A stretch of 64,000 nt of DNA from Peptoniphilus_B koenoeneniae (GCF_030812875.1 NZ_JAUSTN010000005.1:124001-188000); one strand, 5' to 3'; numbered from the stretch's first letter, positions 43,453-52,970 are shown. Numbers and translations: made by a program. Notes: generated by a model from the sequence alone, not told the origin.

Positions 43453-43881
43453 ATGAAAAAATTATCCGTTCTACTTTTATCCCTGCTCTTAATTTTAAGT
43501 GCTTGCGGTAAGGGAAAAGAAAATCAAAATAATAAGGGATCTGAGAACAATAAAACTCAGGTTACAAATGCTGAAAACTCTAAAAAAACTCAAACATCTT
43601 CTTCAGAGGGTGGCTTTGAAAATGTAAATTTTGATTCAAATATGACTCGTGAAGAATGTATTGAAGCGGCAAATAATGTTAATGCTTTTTTACTTGAACA
43701 CGACGAGGACATAGTGGATCCTGTAAGTGTTAAATCTTGGAAGATTAATAATGACAATGGAATTATAACAAGTGAGTCTGATATTGATGGAAAGGTAACA
43801 AAAGTTGTCTATGAAAATAAGGACAATAAACTTGATTTAATTTCAATTTATGTGGGAGATAAGGAAATTTTTAAAAAATAA
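43453..43881 (+). CDS. Small lipoprotein of unknown function
   Basis: A 142-residue lipoprotein: signal peptide with lipobox LSAC (Cys18), then a Lys/Asn/Glu/Ser-rich low-complexity spacer (about 20-55), then a compact C-terminal domain (about 60-142) containing MTREECIEAANNVNAFL and a strand-rich end. No family recognised. It lies nine bases after the TRAP operon's third gene behind a perfect TAGGAGG and ends in a terminator, so it probably completes that operon. Confidence 0.85.
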   Translation: MKKLSVLLLSLLLILSACGKGKENQNNKGSENNKTQVTNAENSKKTQTSSSEGGFENVNFDSNMTREECIEAANNVNAFLLEHDEDIVDPVSVKSWKINNDNGIITSESDIDGKVTKVVYENKDNKLDLISIYVGDKEIFKK

Positions 43882-43907
43882 AAGCGAGTAAAATCGCTTT
43901 TTATTTT
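43881..43907 (+). terminator. Terminator after the lipoprotein gene
   Basis: Stem AAAGCGA-GTAAAA-TCGCTTT followed by a T-rich tail; begins at the stop codon. Confidence 0.75.
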
Positions 43908-43920
43908 TAAGGAGTATTTT

Positions 43921-44643
43921 ATGAAAAATGTTCTTATTACAGGAGGAGCTAAGGGTATAGGCAGGGCTATAGCTGAAAAACTTTCCGGGGACTGCAATTT
44001 AATTATAAATTACAATAAAAGCAAAGAAGCTGCTGAATTTTTAAAGAAAAATCTCAAGGGAAATGTTGAAATTTTTAAGGCTGATATTTCAAATAAAGAT
44101 GAAATAGACAAAATGGTTTCTTTTATAGAAAAAAATTATAAAAAAATTGATGTTTTAATTAATAATGCTGCTATTCCCTCTTATAAAATGGTCCAAGACC
44201 TTACCTATGAAGAATATAGAAAAGTTTTTGATACTAATGTCTTTGGAACTATTTATCTTACAAAAAAAATTGTCCCCATGATGCTTCATGAGGGTGGGGG
44301 AAACATTTTAAATATTTCTTCCGTTTGGGGAATTGTGGGTGCTTCTTGTGAATCTCTTTATTCAGCATCAAAGGGAGCTATAAATGCTTTTACCAAAAGC
44401 CTTGCTTGGGAACTTGCTTATTCAAATATAAAAGTCAATGCCCTTGCACCAGGTCCTGTTAAAACTGAAATGGTTAATCTTTTAAGTCAAAAGGACCTTG
44501 AGGAGGTAAAAAACGAAATTCCCTTCGGACGTTTTGCAGATCCCTCTGAAATTGCAAATCTTGCAGCTTTTTTAATTTCTGATGAAAATTCTTTTATGAC
44601 AGGACAAATTATTTCACCTAACGGTGGAATGACTATTTACTAA
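43921..44643 (+). CDS. Short-chain dehydrogenase/reductase, FabG-like
   Basis: A 240-residue SDR. The cofactor loop is ITGGAKGIG, NNAA follows strand 4, and the catalytic Ser-Tyr-Lys are in NISSVWGIVG and LYSASKGAIN. The C-terminus MTGQIISPNGGM is typical of FabG-type 3-oxoacyl-ACP reductases. No other fatty-acid genes are nearby, so a paralogue with a different alcohol or ketone substrate is as likely as FabG itself. The start follows AAGGAG. Confidence 0.88.
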   Translation: MKNVLITGGAKGIGRAIAEKLSGDCNLIINYNKSKEAAEFLKKNLKGNVEIFKADISNKDEIDKMVSFIEKNYKKIDVLINNAAIPSYKMVQDLTYEEYRKVFDTNVFGTIYLTKKIVPMMLHEGGGNILNISSVWGIVGASCESLYSASKGAINAFTKSLAWELAYSNIKVNALAPGPVKTEMVNLLSQKDLEEVKNEIPFGRFADPSEIANLAAFLISDENSFMTGQIISPNGGMTIY

Positions 44644-44670
44644 AATTTATTATATTTTACAGGAGGTTTT

Positions 44671-45195
44671 ATGGAAAAAATTTTACTTTATGGTTTTGAA
44701 AATTATGAAAAAAAAGATGACTTATATTCTATTTTAAAGGAAAACAACATTAATCTTGTGGAAGCAGGAAAAGATGAACTTTGCCAAAATATAGGATATA
44801 TTTTGGGTTTAGATGGTTTTGAAAAAAATGAAAATGAGGAAGAAAAAGATTTTAATTCAAAGACAAATTTTATGATGTTTTGTGATTTCACTGAAAAAAG
44901 ACTTTATGAAATTATAGGAGATTTAAAAGAAAAGGACATTTATATTCCCCACAAGGCTGTTTTAACAGAAACCAACAAAAATTGGACTCTTTTTTATATG
45001 ATAAATCACATTGAAGAAGAACACAGGCTTGTTATGAAGTATCAAAATCTTTGTAAGTGCATAAAAAAAGCTCAGGAAATTAAAAATCCCAAGCTTAATG
45101 TTTATATTGAAGAAGCTGAAAAGCTTCGTGTTGATAAAAATCTTACTGAAGAAAAATTAGATGAGATGCTGGAAAAATTTATGAAATTATTTTAA
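44671..45195 (+). CDS. DUF3783 domain protein
   Basis: A 174-residue cytosolic protein. The central segment MMFCDFTEKRLYEIIGDL followed by KAVLTETNKNWTLFYMINHI matches the DUF3783 pattern, a small domain of unknown function in anaerobic Firmicutes. A C-terminal helical extension rich in Glu and Lys (about 125-174) follows. The gene comes 27 bases after the SDR behind AGGAGG, so the two may be cotranscribed. It is convergent with the hydrolase gene; only one base separates the stops. Confidence 0.82.
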   Translation: MEKILLYGFENYEKKDDLYSILKENNINLVEAGKDELCQNIGYILGLDGFEKNENEEEKDFNSKTNFMMFCDFTEKRLYEIIGDLKEKDIYIPHKAVLTETNKNWTLFYMINHIEEEHRLVMKYQNLCKCIKKAQEIKNPKLNVYIEEAEKLRVDKNLTEEKLDEMLEKFMKLF

Positions 45196-45196
45196 A

Positions 45197-46126
45197 CTAA
45201 GGCTCTTCAATTTCTTGGGCTTCCAAGATTTTGTAGGGCTTTTTTTCAAAAAATTCATAGCATATATCATAACTTCTTTTATCGTCTTCATTTAAAACTT
45301 CATGCCTTAAATCTTTTACAAGAACCATATCCGTATCTTTCCATGACCTCTTCCTATAATCTTCCAAAACTTTTTTAACTCCATATCCACCTAAACCTAA
45401 AGGATCATCTCCGCCGGAAATAAAAAGACAAGGAGTATCTTTAAATTTACTTCTCTTAGACTCTAGACTGGCCATTTTAAAGAGAATTCCACCTAAGGTG
45501 ATATATCCATTGGCTGTAAAATCAAAACCGCTTAGAGGGTCTGCTATGAAGTCTTTTACATTTCTTGCACTTTTACTTATCCAATCAAATTTTCCGCCTA
45601 CAATTTTTTTTGCAAGTCTTCCTGTTGTAAAATAGCCTAAAATTTTTGCCCTATATCTTTGGCCCTTAAATCTTGCAATTAATTTTGCTAAACGTATAAG
45701 AGATTTACCTTGAAACTTTGTAAAATGACCTGTTCCCATTATAATGGCCCTATCAACTTTATATTTATGAATATAAATCCTCGCTAAAAAAGAACCCATG
45801 GAATGACCCAATATGTAATGAGGCACCTTATAATTTTGTGTCATCTCATTAACTTTTTTAATATCTTGAATTAAATATTGAACTGTATCTCCTTCTCCAA
45901 AATATCCCAAATCTTCCTTTGATTCAACACTTAAACCATGGCCCAAATGATCATGACCTATGACCAAATAGCCTTTTTTATTTAAGAATTTTGCAAAATC
46001 ATCATATCTTGCAATGTGTTCACTCATACCGTGAACAATTTGAACAACGGCAAGAGGATTTTCAACTTCCCACACAATATAGTGAATATTATTTTTCCCG
46101 TTTGCTGATTTAAAATAACCTTCCAT
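45197..46126 (-). CDS. Alpha/beta hydrolase, monoacylglycerol-lipase-like
   Basis: A 309-residue serine hydrolase. The oxyanion motif VHGMSEHIARYDDFAKFL and the nucleophile elbow GHSMGS match the serine aminopeptidase/monoacylglycerol lipase group (Hydrolase_4). The acid is in SGGDDPLG and the His in DLRHEVLNE. No signal peptide. Third gene after walJ and surE, with four bases after the surE stop and only a weak ribosome site (CAGGTAG). Confidence 0.9.
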   Translation of the reverse strand: MEGYFKSANGKNNIHYIVWEVENPLAVVQIVHGMSEHIARYDDFAKFLNKKGYLVIGHDHLGHGLSVESKEDLGYFGEGDTVQYLIQDIKKVNEMTQNYKVPHYILGHSMGSFLARIYIHKYKVDRAIIMGTGHFTKFQGKSLIRLAKLIARFKGQRYRAKILGYFTTGRLAKKIVGGKFDWISKSARNVKDFIADPLSGFDFTANGYITLGGILFKMASLESKRSKFKDTPCLFISGGDDPLGLGGYGVKKVLEDYRKRSWKDTDMVLVKDLRHEVLNEDDKRSYDICYEFFEKKPYKILEAQEIEEP

Positions 46127-46130
46127 TTTT

Positions 46131-46865
46131 CTACCTGAAAATTTCCTTAAAATTCTTAAGTTCTCTTAAATTTGTAAAATCATAAATAAGAGGCGTTACA
46201 GTAACATAGCCGTCTTCAAGATAAGTCCTGTCAGTTTCTATATCATTTTGCGCATCTCTTCCCACTACCTCAATTTTTATTGTATCTCCCTTTACGGTCT
46301 TTTTAAATTTATCTGTAATGGAACCTCCAACACTTGCAACTTTTATTCCCTTTACCTTATTAATTTCAAGTTTGGGTGTATTTACATTAACAAGCTTTGC
46401 TTCCTTTAAATTTTTTATTTTTTCAAAAACTTCAAGACCGTAGTAAACTGCCGTTTGAAAATTACAGTTGCCGTGTTTATATTGAGCACTTAATGCCAAA
46501 GAAGGAATGCCCAATATGTTTGCTTCAACAGCAGCTGAAACTGTTCCTGAATATAAAATATCCATACCAGAATTAAGACCTAAGTTGCAACCGCTAAATA
46601 CAAAATCAAAATTGTGGCCCTTAACTTCTATGGCAGCTCTCACACAATCTGCAGGAGTGCCTGAAACTGAATAAGCTTCAAAATCTTCAATTTCAACTTT
46701 TTTTACATAAAGAGGCTCCAAAATTGTAATTGAATGGCTCTTTGCCGAATTTTCCTTATCCGGTGCAAATATAACCACCTCATGACCTCTTTTTCTTGTT
46801 TCTTTTGCAAAAGCAAGAATGCCCGGTGCAAAATATCCATCATCATTTGTTAAAAGTATCCTCAT
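46131..46865 (-). CDS. surE: 5'-nucleotidase SurE
   Basis: A metal-dependent nucleotidase acting on nucleoside 5'- and 3'-monophosphates. The 244-residue protein starts MRILLTNDDGYFAPGI with the metal-binding Asp pair, and has DKENSAKSHSIT and the SGTPADCVRAAI motif. SGCNLGLNSGMDILYSGTVSAA completes the active site. The ATG at 46865 follows GGAGAAAAG; it lies inside the walJ 3' end, giving a 23-base overlap. Confidence 0.95.
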   Translation of the reverse strand: MRILLTNDDGYFAPGILAFAKETRKRGHEVVIFAPDKENSAKSHSITILEPLYVKKVEIEDFEAYSVSGTPADCVRAAIEVKGHNFDFVFSGCNLGLNSGMDILYSGTVSAAVEANILGIPSLALSAQYKHGNCNFQTAVYYGLEVFEKIKNLKEAKLVNVNTPKLEINKVKGIKVASVGGSITDKFKKTVKGDTIKIEVVGRDAQNDIETDRTYLEDGYVTVTPLIYDFTNLRELKNFKEIFR

Positions 46866-47658
46866 CTTTTCTCCATTCGTAAACATTTGAAGGAAGGTAT
46901 CTGGGTGCAGCCTCTAAGAAATAATCTCTTCCCTCTTGTAAATTTTTTCCAAGCAACAAATCTTTCACTGTTTTCTTTGCCCTTTCAGGCGTATTATTTT
47001 CAAGACTTAAATGAGCAAGAAGGATTTTTTCCTTTTTTCTCCTTAAAAGCTTACTTAAAACTTTCCCTGCATTTTCATTGGAAAGATGCCCCTCATTGGA
47101 CATTATCCTCTGCTTTTGAGCCCAGGTATAAGTTCCTCCTATAAGCATATCCAAATCGTGATTTGCCTCAAGATAAAATAAATCACTTCCCTGAGCCTTT
47201 TCCATCATGCTTGCAGAAATCCAACCTGTATCGGTAATTATACAAATTTTTTCCTTACCACCGTGAATTATAAAACTTGTTCCGCCCAGGCAGTCGTGAA
47301 AAATTGGCATAGGCTCAATAAATAAATCTTTAAATTGAAAAGCCTTACCGTTGTTAAATTGAAAAGCATTTTCCAAACTTATTTTTTTCACAAAAGGACT
47401 CATGCCTTTAAAAGTATTTTCATTGGCAAAAACTTTTATGTTGTGTCTTCTTGAAATTACTCCTACACCCTTACAATGGTCCATGTGTTCATGAGTTACA
47501 AAGACTGCATCAATATCTTCAATATTTATATCTATTAAACTTAAAAGTTCTTTTATCCTCTTGCCGCTGTGACCTGCGTCTATTAAAATTTTTGTGTTCT
47601 TGTGTTCAATATATTGACAGTTTCCGTCGGAACCGCTGGATAGTGAACAAAATCTCAT
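46843..47658 (-). CDS. walJ: Metallo-beta-lactamase-fold exonuclease-like protein WalJ (YycJ)
   Basis: A 271-residue MBL-fold protein of the YycJ/VicX group. It starts MRFCSLSSGSDGNCQYIE and carries the metal motif THEHMDHCKG, then ITDTGW and NHDLDML, with HLSLENN near the end. YycJ is a 5'-3' DNA exonuclease linked to mismatch repair and is normally the last gene of the wal operon. Here it is cut off from walI by about 600 bases of repeat, and a TATAAT at 47675-47680 (minus) with GCGGAGG suggests a promoter of its own. Confidence 0.93.
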   Translation of the reverse strand: MRFCSLSSGSDGNCQYIEHKNTKILIDAGHSGKRIKELLSLIDINIEDIDAVFVTHEHMDHCKGVGVISRRHNIKVFANENTFKGMSPFVKKISLENAFQFNNGKAFQFKDLFIEPMPIFHDCLGGTSFIIHGGKEKICIITDTGWISASMMEKAQGSDLFYLEANHDLDMLIGGTYTWAQKQRIMSNEGHLSNENAGKVLSKLLRRKKEKILLAHLSLENNTPERAKKTVKDLLLGKNLQEGRDYFLEAAPRYLPSNVYEWRKDEDTFNK

Positions 47659-47783
47659 AACTACCTCCGCAGCTATTATAACACAGTTTTATATAAAAAA
47701 ATAAAGGAGGAAAAAGCTCTTTTATAAATATAAATTTTAAAACATATTTGTAAAAGTTCTTATATTTTTTTGTTTTATTTTAT

Positions 47784-48200
47784 TCAGCTTCGCCGCCGGA
47801 CCAATTGCAGATATTTGCAGCCAAATCAAAGATTTGGGCAAATAGTTGCATGAGACCTACCACGATTTTTTTCAAAAATCGGGTTAGGTCTTCAAATTGG
47901 TCCCTACATTCTCTTGCAGGGATTTATTCTTGTGAAATCTCTTCGCATAAATTAACCCCACATTTCTGTGTGGATTCAAAATTATAATAAATTTGTGTGG
48001 GATTTTGTGGGGCCTAGGGACCGGTTTACCGGTCCGCGTGTTTTTTGTGGGAGAAAAAATAAATATTTGATTTAAAATTTTTTACAAATATTTTTTTATG
48101 CTTCACATAGAGCATTTTTGTTTTAATTTTCAACTTCATTTTTTTATTTTGTTTAATTCGCCTTCGCCGTCGGACCAATTTATTGGTCTCATACATTGGG
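47784..48200. repeat. Intergenic modular repeat, largest single copy (R4)
   Basis: Fills most of the 598-base gap 47659-48257 between walJ and walI. The module order is: long-form GGACCAAT...ATTGGTCC with the same two inner hairpins as R1 (47788-47911); a diverged CTCTTCGCATAAAT segment (about 47938); GGGACCGGTTTACCGGTCCG (48017-48036); hairpin ATGCTTCACATAGAGCAT (48098-48115); and a short-form GGACCAATTTATTGGTCT (48172-48189). Segments match R1 in the first part and R2/R3 in the rest. No coding frame. Confidence 0.93.
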
Positions 48201-48220
48201 TTTATATTTTTTTCCATTAA

Positions 48221-48253
48221 AAAAATCCATTGATATTTTTTCAATGGATTTTA
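48221..48253 (-). terminator. Terminator of the walRKHI operon
   Basis: On the minus strand AAATCCATTGA / TCAATGGATTT, 11-bp perfect stem followed by Ts, directly after the walI stop. Confidence 0.9.
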
Positions 48254-48257
48254 TTTT

Positions 48258-49100
48258 TTAATAATTTTCAACTATTAAATCTTCTCCGTCGTCAAATTCT
48301 ATTCTCCAAGATGGAATTGCACGTCCTTGAAGTACTTTTGTTATGTCGTCTATATAACCTTGTTCTTCTGGATCAAAGTAATAACAAGCTTCTATTTTTG
48401 TTATTTTCTTGTCCGATATGTCTTTTTCCAAAATGGATAAAAGGGCTTTTGATGCGGATTCCATATATATTTTTCTTCCGCTTTCATCAATTACGTTGAG
48501 CCAGAGTCTGTCAAGTTTCCTTACTCCGTTTTTGTCCATTTGAAAGTTTGTATAGGAAGTTTCAAGAAGTTTGTTGTCATAGAGTTTTCTGTATTCTACT
48601 ATAAATTGATCTTCTTCTTTTTCCATTTTTGTAATTATCATGTCCGTGTTACTTAAACCGTGTTTTACTAAAAAATCCTTGCTTGCCTTTACTGCGTCTT
48701 CTAAGTTTTCAATTGTATAGCCTTGACCCTTTTGTCTTTCGTACAAAATTCTTCTTGAATTTATTAAAATAAATGAAGAGTCTTTAAAGTCTATTCTTCC
48801 ATTACCCCTTGTTGTTGTGCTTACAATTCCCAGATCATTAAAAAACAGGCTATTCATTTTGTCTAAGTCGTAGGTTTCAAATTCAACGTTTAAACTTTTC
48901 ATATTTAATTTATATTTTGGGATTTTTGTTTCAAGGCTTATGTCTTTTGTTTTTAAAAGCTCACTTACTTTATTTATAAATTCACCACTTGAGGTCTTGT
49001 CTTTATAATTTTCATATCTGTATAAAATCAAGGCGAATAATATTAAATTTGTTATAAGCAAAATTAAAAGCATAATTTTTTTAGCTCTTTGCCAATCCAT
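48258..49100 (-). CDS. walI: WalRK regulatory protein WalI (YycI)
   Basis: A 280-residue membrane-anchored regulator of the WalK kinase. The N-terminus MDWQRAKKIMLLILLITNLILF is the typical single membrane anchor with short cytosolic tail; the rest is an extracellular YycI/YycH-type beta domain. In Bacillus and Staphylococcus WalI and WalH form a complex with WalK that modulates its activity. It overlaps walH by 20 bases. Sequence similarity in the external part is low in the family, so the call rests on the N-terminus, size and operon position. Confidence 0.88.
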   Translation of the reverse strand: MDWQRAKKIMLLILLITNLILFALILYRYENYKDKTSSGEFINKVSELLKTKDISLETKIPKYKLNMKSLNVEFETYDLDKMNSLFFNDLGIVSTTTRGNGRIDFKDSSFILINSRRILYERQKGQGYTIENLEDAVKASKDFLVKHGLSNTDMIITKMEKEEDQFIVEYRKLYDNKLLETSYTNFQMDKNGVRKLDRLWLNVIDESGRKIYMESASKALLSILEKDISDKKITKIEACYYFDPEEQGYIDDITKVLQGRAIPSWRIEFDDGEDLIVENY

Positions 49101-50412
49101 TTTTCACCTCAATAAATTTTTCCGCCTCATAAGAATAATAGTAGGATTTATTTTTATAACTGATTTTAAGGCCTGCTTTCAAATTTTTTTCATTTAAATC
49201 TAAATATACAAGACTTACTCCCCCTATGTTTTTTAAGGCTCCTTCTATGCCTTCAGAAAATATTTGAGGGTTTTCGAGAATTATGTCCTCCAATTTTTTC
49301 GTTCTTATAGGCATTTTTATAACGCCTTCTCCTTCTTCGCTTCTTCTGTAAATTTCTTGATATTCTGTAATTTGTTTTGATGAAATTTTTAAGTTTATAT
49401 AGTCTTTTTTGTCTTCAGTAAAAATTAAGGGAATTCCATCTTCTCTAAATTCAAAGTTTAAATTAAAGTCGTCATTATTTTGAATGTTGTAACCGCTAAA
49501 ATAAAAACCGTCAGTTTTTCCAGTCTTTGATCCTATAAAATTACAGGCAAGTATTAAATTTTCATATTTTTGGCTATCTTCTTTTTTTACCTGGTCAGTA
49601 TTTTTATAAGCTATAAGTCCTCTGTCCAAAATTTTTAAAAAACTCGGCCCATAGACATAGGTATTTCCTTCCTGGTCTTTTATTTCCTTGATGTAGTCAA
49701 TGTCTTTTGATAAAAATTTCATAGCCATGTTGGCCTTTTGTAAATTGTTCAGTTTAGATACTTCGTTTACATAGGATATATCTCTAAGATAGATAATTTT
49801 ATCTTTTGGAAGATATATGTTTTTATTTATTCCGTAAAGTTCTTTAAAGTTTAGTACGTCTAAGTAATCACTTTTCGCCAGTTCAGTTAGCCTATCTTTT
49901 ACAAAGTCTTCTTCTTCATATTTTAATTTATAATTTTTATCCGCCGAGTGTAAAATTACATCTCCATCTTGGGAAAAATAGATTTCACTGAAATTACCCT
50001 TTATTATATCCCTATTTTTTCTTTCATAGTCCATGACATTTATAAAAACACGACCGTCCATAACTTGGGAAAATCTATATACTATTGAGGGCTTTTCCTG
50101 CAAGGCCATATATTCTTCCATACTTATTTCTTCAGTTTCATCAAGGCCTGTTTGGCTTAATATTTTTCCTATTTTATCCAAGTCTTCTTTCCAGTAGTTA
50201 CTGATTTTAAAAATAAGACCGTGGTTTTTTGGTGAAAAGTTTGCAAGTATATATCTTGGGGTAAAAATTTTTTTAATCATGTCTTGGGTATTAAATTCTT
50301 CTATTTTTTCTCTCTTTTTTAAAATCCCCGGAGATATCCATAAAAATAGTCCCTGGAAGATTAAAAGAAAGGATAAAAAAATTATTGCTAAATTTGACAA
50401 AATTTTTTTCAT
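49081..50412 (-). CDS. walH: WalRK regulatory protein WalH (YycH)
   Basis: A 443-residue membrane-anchored protein with one N-terminal helix (about 5-25: SNLAIIFLSFLLIFQGLFLW) and a large external region, as in YycH. It works with WalI on the WalK sensor of cell-wall turnover. The start overlaps the walK stop by four bases behind GCAGGTG. Placement between walK and walI supports the call. Confidence 0.88.
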   Translation of the reverse strand: MKKILSNLAIIFLSFLLIFQGLFLWISPGILKKREKIEEFNTQDMIKKIFTPRYILANFSPKNHGLIFKISNYWKEDLDKIGKILSQTGLDETEEISMEEYMALQEKPSIVYRFSQVMDGRVFINVMDYERKNRDIIKGNFSEIYFSQDGDVILHSADKNYKLKYEEEDFVKDRLTELAKSDYLDVLNFKELYGINKNIYLPKDKIIYLRDISYVNEVSKLNNLQKANMAMKFLSKDIDYIKEIKDQEGNTYVYGPSFLKILDRGLIAYKNTDQVKKEDSQKYENLILACNFIGSKTGKTDGFYFSGYNIQNNDDFNLNFEFREDGIPLIFTEDKKDYINLKISSKQITEYQEIYRRSEEGEGVIKMPIRTKKLEDIILENPQIFSEGIEGALKNIGGVSLVYLDLNEKNLKAGLKISYKNKSYYYSYEAEKFIEVKNGLAKS

Positions 50413-52196
50413 AAGACACCTGCAAAGTTTAAAGTAACTTTTGTCCCCTCGTTTAAAACTGATTCTATTTTTATTGATCCACCCATGGATTCAATAATTT
50501 CCTTAGCTATGGAAAGACCAAGTCCCGTTCCTCCCATTGCCCTTGAACGTGATTTTTCAACTCTGTAAAATCTGTCAAAAATTCTGTTTAAATCTTCTTT
50601 TGCAATTCCCACTCCGTTGTCTTTTACTTCTATTGTTACATTTGCTCCAAGACTTCTTGCTTTTACTTCTATCTTGCCCATATCTTCTGTATAATTAATG
50701 GCATTTGCCAAAATGTTTCTGAAAACTTGGTCTGCTCCATGTCTATCCACAAACATTTTATTTATATCTTTAGGAATGTCCAAAGTTAATTTTTGTCTTT
50801 TTTTATTTAATAAAACTTCAAGAGATTCAGCATTTTCACTTATAAAATCATAAGTATTTAAAGCTTCATACTTCCAATTCGTTTGCTTGTAATCCATGTT
50901 AGATAGTTGTAATAAATCAGACACAAGCCTTGCCATTCTTTGGTTTTCTTTTTCAATAACTTTTAAAAAGTTTTTTCTTCCCTTTTCATCAAGGTCAACC
51001 TCTAAAAGGGTTTCCGTATAGGACATTATTGTTGTAATAGGAGTTTTTAATTCGTGGGATACATTGGCAACAAATTCCCTTCTCATTAAATCAAGTTTGT
51101 GTTCTTTTGTTATGTCTTGAAGAACTACTATTATTCCTGAATTTAAACCTTCGCTTTTATAGGGGGCAAATTTCACCTTATAAAAATTATTGTTAAGATC
51201 CAAATTTTTTTCTCCCCTAAGGCTTTTATAGTCCGAGTAATTAAGTTTATCTATGTTTACTCTTATTAAATCTATGGGACTTCCCATAGACTTGTCATTT
51301 AAGTTTAGAATTCTCTTGGCTATAGGGTTTGCATGAATTAAAATTCCATTTCTGTTAACGGCAATTACTCCTTCAGCCATATAATCAAAAATTGTATTTA
51401 GTTTTGACTTTTCAATGTTCATTTTGTCAATGGTAAGATTTAATTCATCTGTAAGATAATTAAAAGTGTTACCTAATTTTCCAATTTCATCATCACTTTT
51501 AACTTCTACCCTTTGATTAAAATCTCCCTTCGCCATTTCCTTTGCCTTTAAAGTTAAATCTTTTATAGGTCTTGTTATGGATCCTGCCAGTATGTAGGCT
51601 AAAACCAAGGTTATTACAAGGGCAAAAATTATGGCACTTGTTAAGATATTTTTTGCATAATTTAAAACATTATATACGCTTTGCAAGTCACAAACTTCAT
51701 AAATTAAACCCTTTACTTCTCCATCGTCACTTATAATGGGTTTTAAGAGATGTTTTGTGTTTTCAGATGTATTTTTATTTTCTACAAGGCTTTCAGCTTT
51801 TTTCCCTTGAAGGGCCTGTAAAATTAAATCCGGCTCTAAATTTTTATAAGTTAGGGCATTTTGCCTGTTGTTTAAAAAATAATCCCTTGCATTGGTGTTT
51901 GAGGAAATAATAATGGGTTCTTTTTCAGATGTTATTACATAAATACTTTCATTTGAATAAAGGCGCCAATTATTTATAAGTTCGTCAATCTTATTTTTAT
52001 TTTTATATAGGTCTTCATTAAAAACATTAAAAGAAGAGCTAATGAGTGAATTTACATTAGCCTCCATGTTTTTCGAAATATTTCCTATTTGTTCAGTTTC
52101 AAGTCTATTTACTATAAATGAGCTTACAATTGAAAGTACAATAAGCTCAAGAACCAAGTATATAGTTATAAGTCGCCATTTGACGCTTTGAAACAT
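50409..52196 (-). CDS. walK: Sensor histidine kinase WalK
   Basis: A 595-residue essential-type kinase of the cell-wall-controlling two-component system. The order is: membrane helix (about 8-28), external Cache/PAS-like domain (about 30-170), second helix (about 175-200), HAMP (about 203-255), cytosolic PAS (about 260-365), HisKA with phospho-acceptor His in FVANVSHELKTP, and HATPase with DNGVGIAKEDLNRIFDRF and GGTGLGLSIA. The ATG at 52196 lies five bases after GGAGG; the TTG upstream is part of that site. Confidence 0.96.
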   Translation of the reverse strand: MFQSVKWRLITIYLVLELIVLSIVSSFIVNRLETEQIGNISKNMEANVNSLISSSFNVFNEDLYKNKNKIDELINNWRLYSNESIYVITSEKEPIIISSNTNARDYFLNNRQNALTYKNLEPDLILQALQGKKAESLVENKNTSENTKHLLKPIISDDGEVKGLIYEVCDLQSVYNVLNYAKNILTSAIIFALVITLVLAYILAGSITRPIKDLTLKAKEMAKGDFNQRVEVKSDDEIGKLGNTFNYLTDELNLTIDKMNIEKSKLNTIFDYMAEGVIAVNRNGILIHANPIAKRILNLNDKSMGSPIDLIRVNIDKLNYSDYKSLRGEKNLDLNNNFYKVKFAPYKSEGLNSGIIVVLQDITKEHKLDLMRREFVANVSHELKTPITTIMSYTETLLEVDLDEKGRKNFLKVIEKENQRMARLVSDLLQLSNMDYKQTNWKYEALNTYDFISENAESLEVLLNKKRQKLTLDIPKDINKMFVDRHGADQVFRNILANAINYTEDMGKIEVKARSLGANVTIEVKDNGVGIAKEDLNRIFDRFYRVEKSRSRAMGGTGLGLSIAKEIIESMGGSIKIESVLNEGTKVTLNFAGVL

Positions 52197-52197
52197 T

Positions 52198-52899
52198 TTA
52201 ACCTCCAAAATAATAACCTACTCCTCGTATGGTTATTATGTATTTAAATTCTTTGTTTTTATCTTCTATTTTTTCACGAAGCCTACGAACTGTAACATCA
52301 ACTGTACGAATGTCTCCGTAATATTCATAGCCCCACACTTTTTCAAGAAGCTCTTCTCTTGAAAAAACCTGTCCCTTATTTAAGGCTAAAAATTTTAAAA
52401 GTTCATACTCACGTAGGGTAAGTTCTACAACTTTTCCACGTTTTTTTACTTCATATTTTGCAAGATCTATTCTTAAATCATTTTCTTCAATAATTTCATT
52501 TTCTTCCTTAACTTGAGATTTATCTTCAGCTTCAAAGTCTCGCCTTCTTAAATTTGCTTTGACTCTTGCAATAAGCTCACGCATGGAAAAAGGTTTAACT
52601 ACATAATCATCAGCTCCCAGTTCAAGACCAAGGATTTTATCAACTTCGTCTTCTTTTGCAGTGAGCATTATAACTGGAATGTTATTTTTCTTTCTGATTT
52701 CCCTTAAAGTTGAAAAACCGTCAAGTTTTGGCATCATAACATCTAAAATAATAAGACCGAAATCATTATTTTCTAAAATTTTAAGACACTCTTCTCCATC
52801 ATAAGCAACTTCAACTTCATATTTTTCTCTTTCCAAATTATATTTGACTATATTTGCTATTGCAGCTTCGTCATCACAGACTAAAATTTTATCGCTCAT
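52198..52899 (-). CDS. walR: Response regulator WalR
   Basis: A 233-residue OmpR/PhoB-type regulator. The receiver domain has the acidic pair DD at 9-10, phospho-acceptor Asp53 in LIILDVMMPKLDG, and Lys in VVKPFSM. The C-terminal winged helix ends VWGYEYYGDIRTVDVTVRRLREKIED. In Firmicutes WalR controls autolysins and wall synthesis. First gene of walRKHI; the start follows GGAGGAGG, and TATAAT at 52922-52917 is the probable -10. Confidence 0.96.
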   Translation of the reverse strand: MSDKILVCDDEAAIANIVKYNLEREKYEVEVAYDGEECLKILENNDFGLIILDVMMPKLDGFSTLREIRKKNNIPVIMLTAKEDEVDKILGLELGADDYVVKPFSMRELIARVKANLRRRDFEAEDKSQVKEENEIIEENDLRIDLAKYEVKKRGKVVELTLREYELLKFLALNKGQVFSREELLEKVWGYEYYGDIRTVDVTVRRLREKIEDKNKEFKYIITIRGVGYYFGG

Positions 52900-52970
52900 A
52901 TAGACCTCCTCCTTCTATTATACCAAATCACAATATTTATAAAAGAATGATAATTTTTTAAAAGTTTTAA

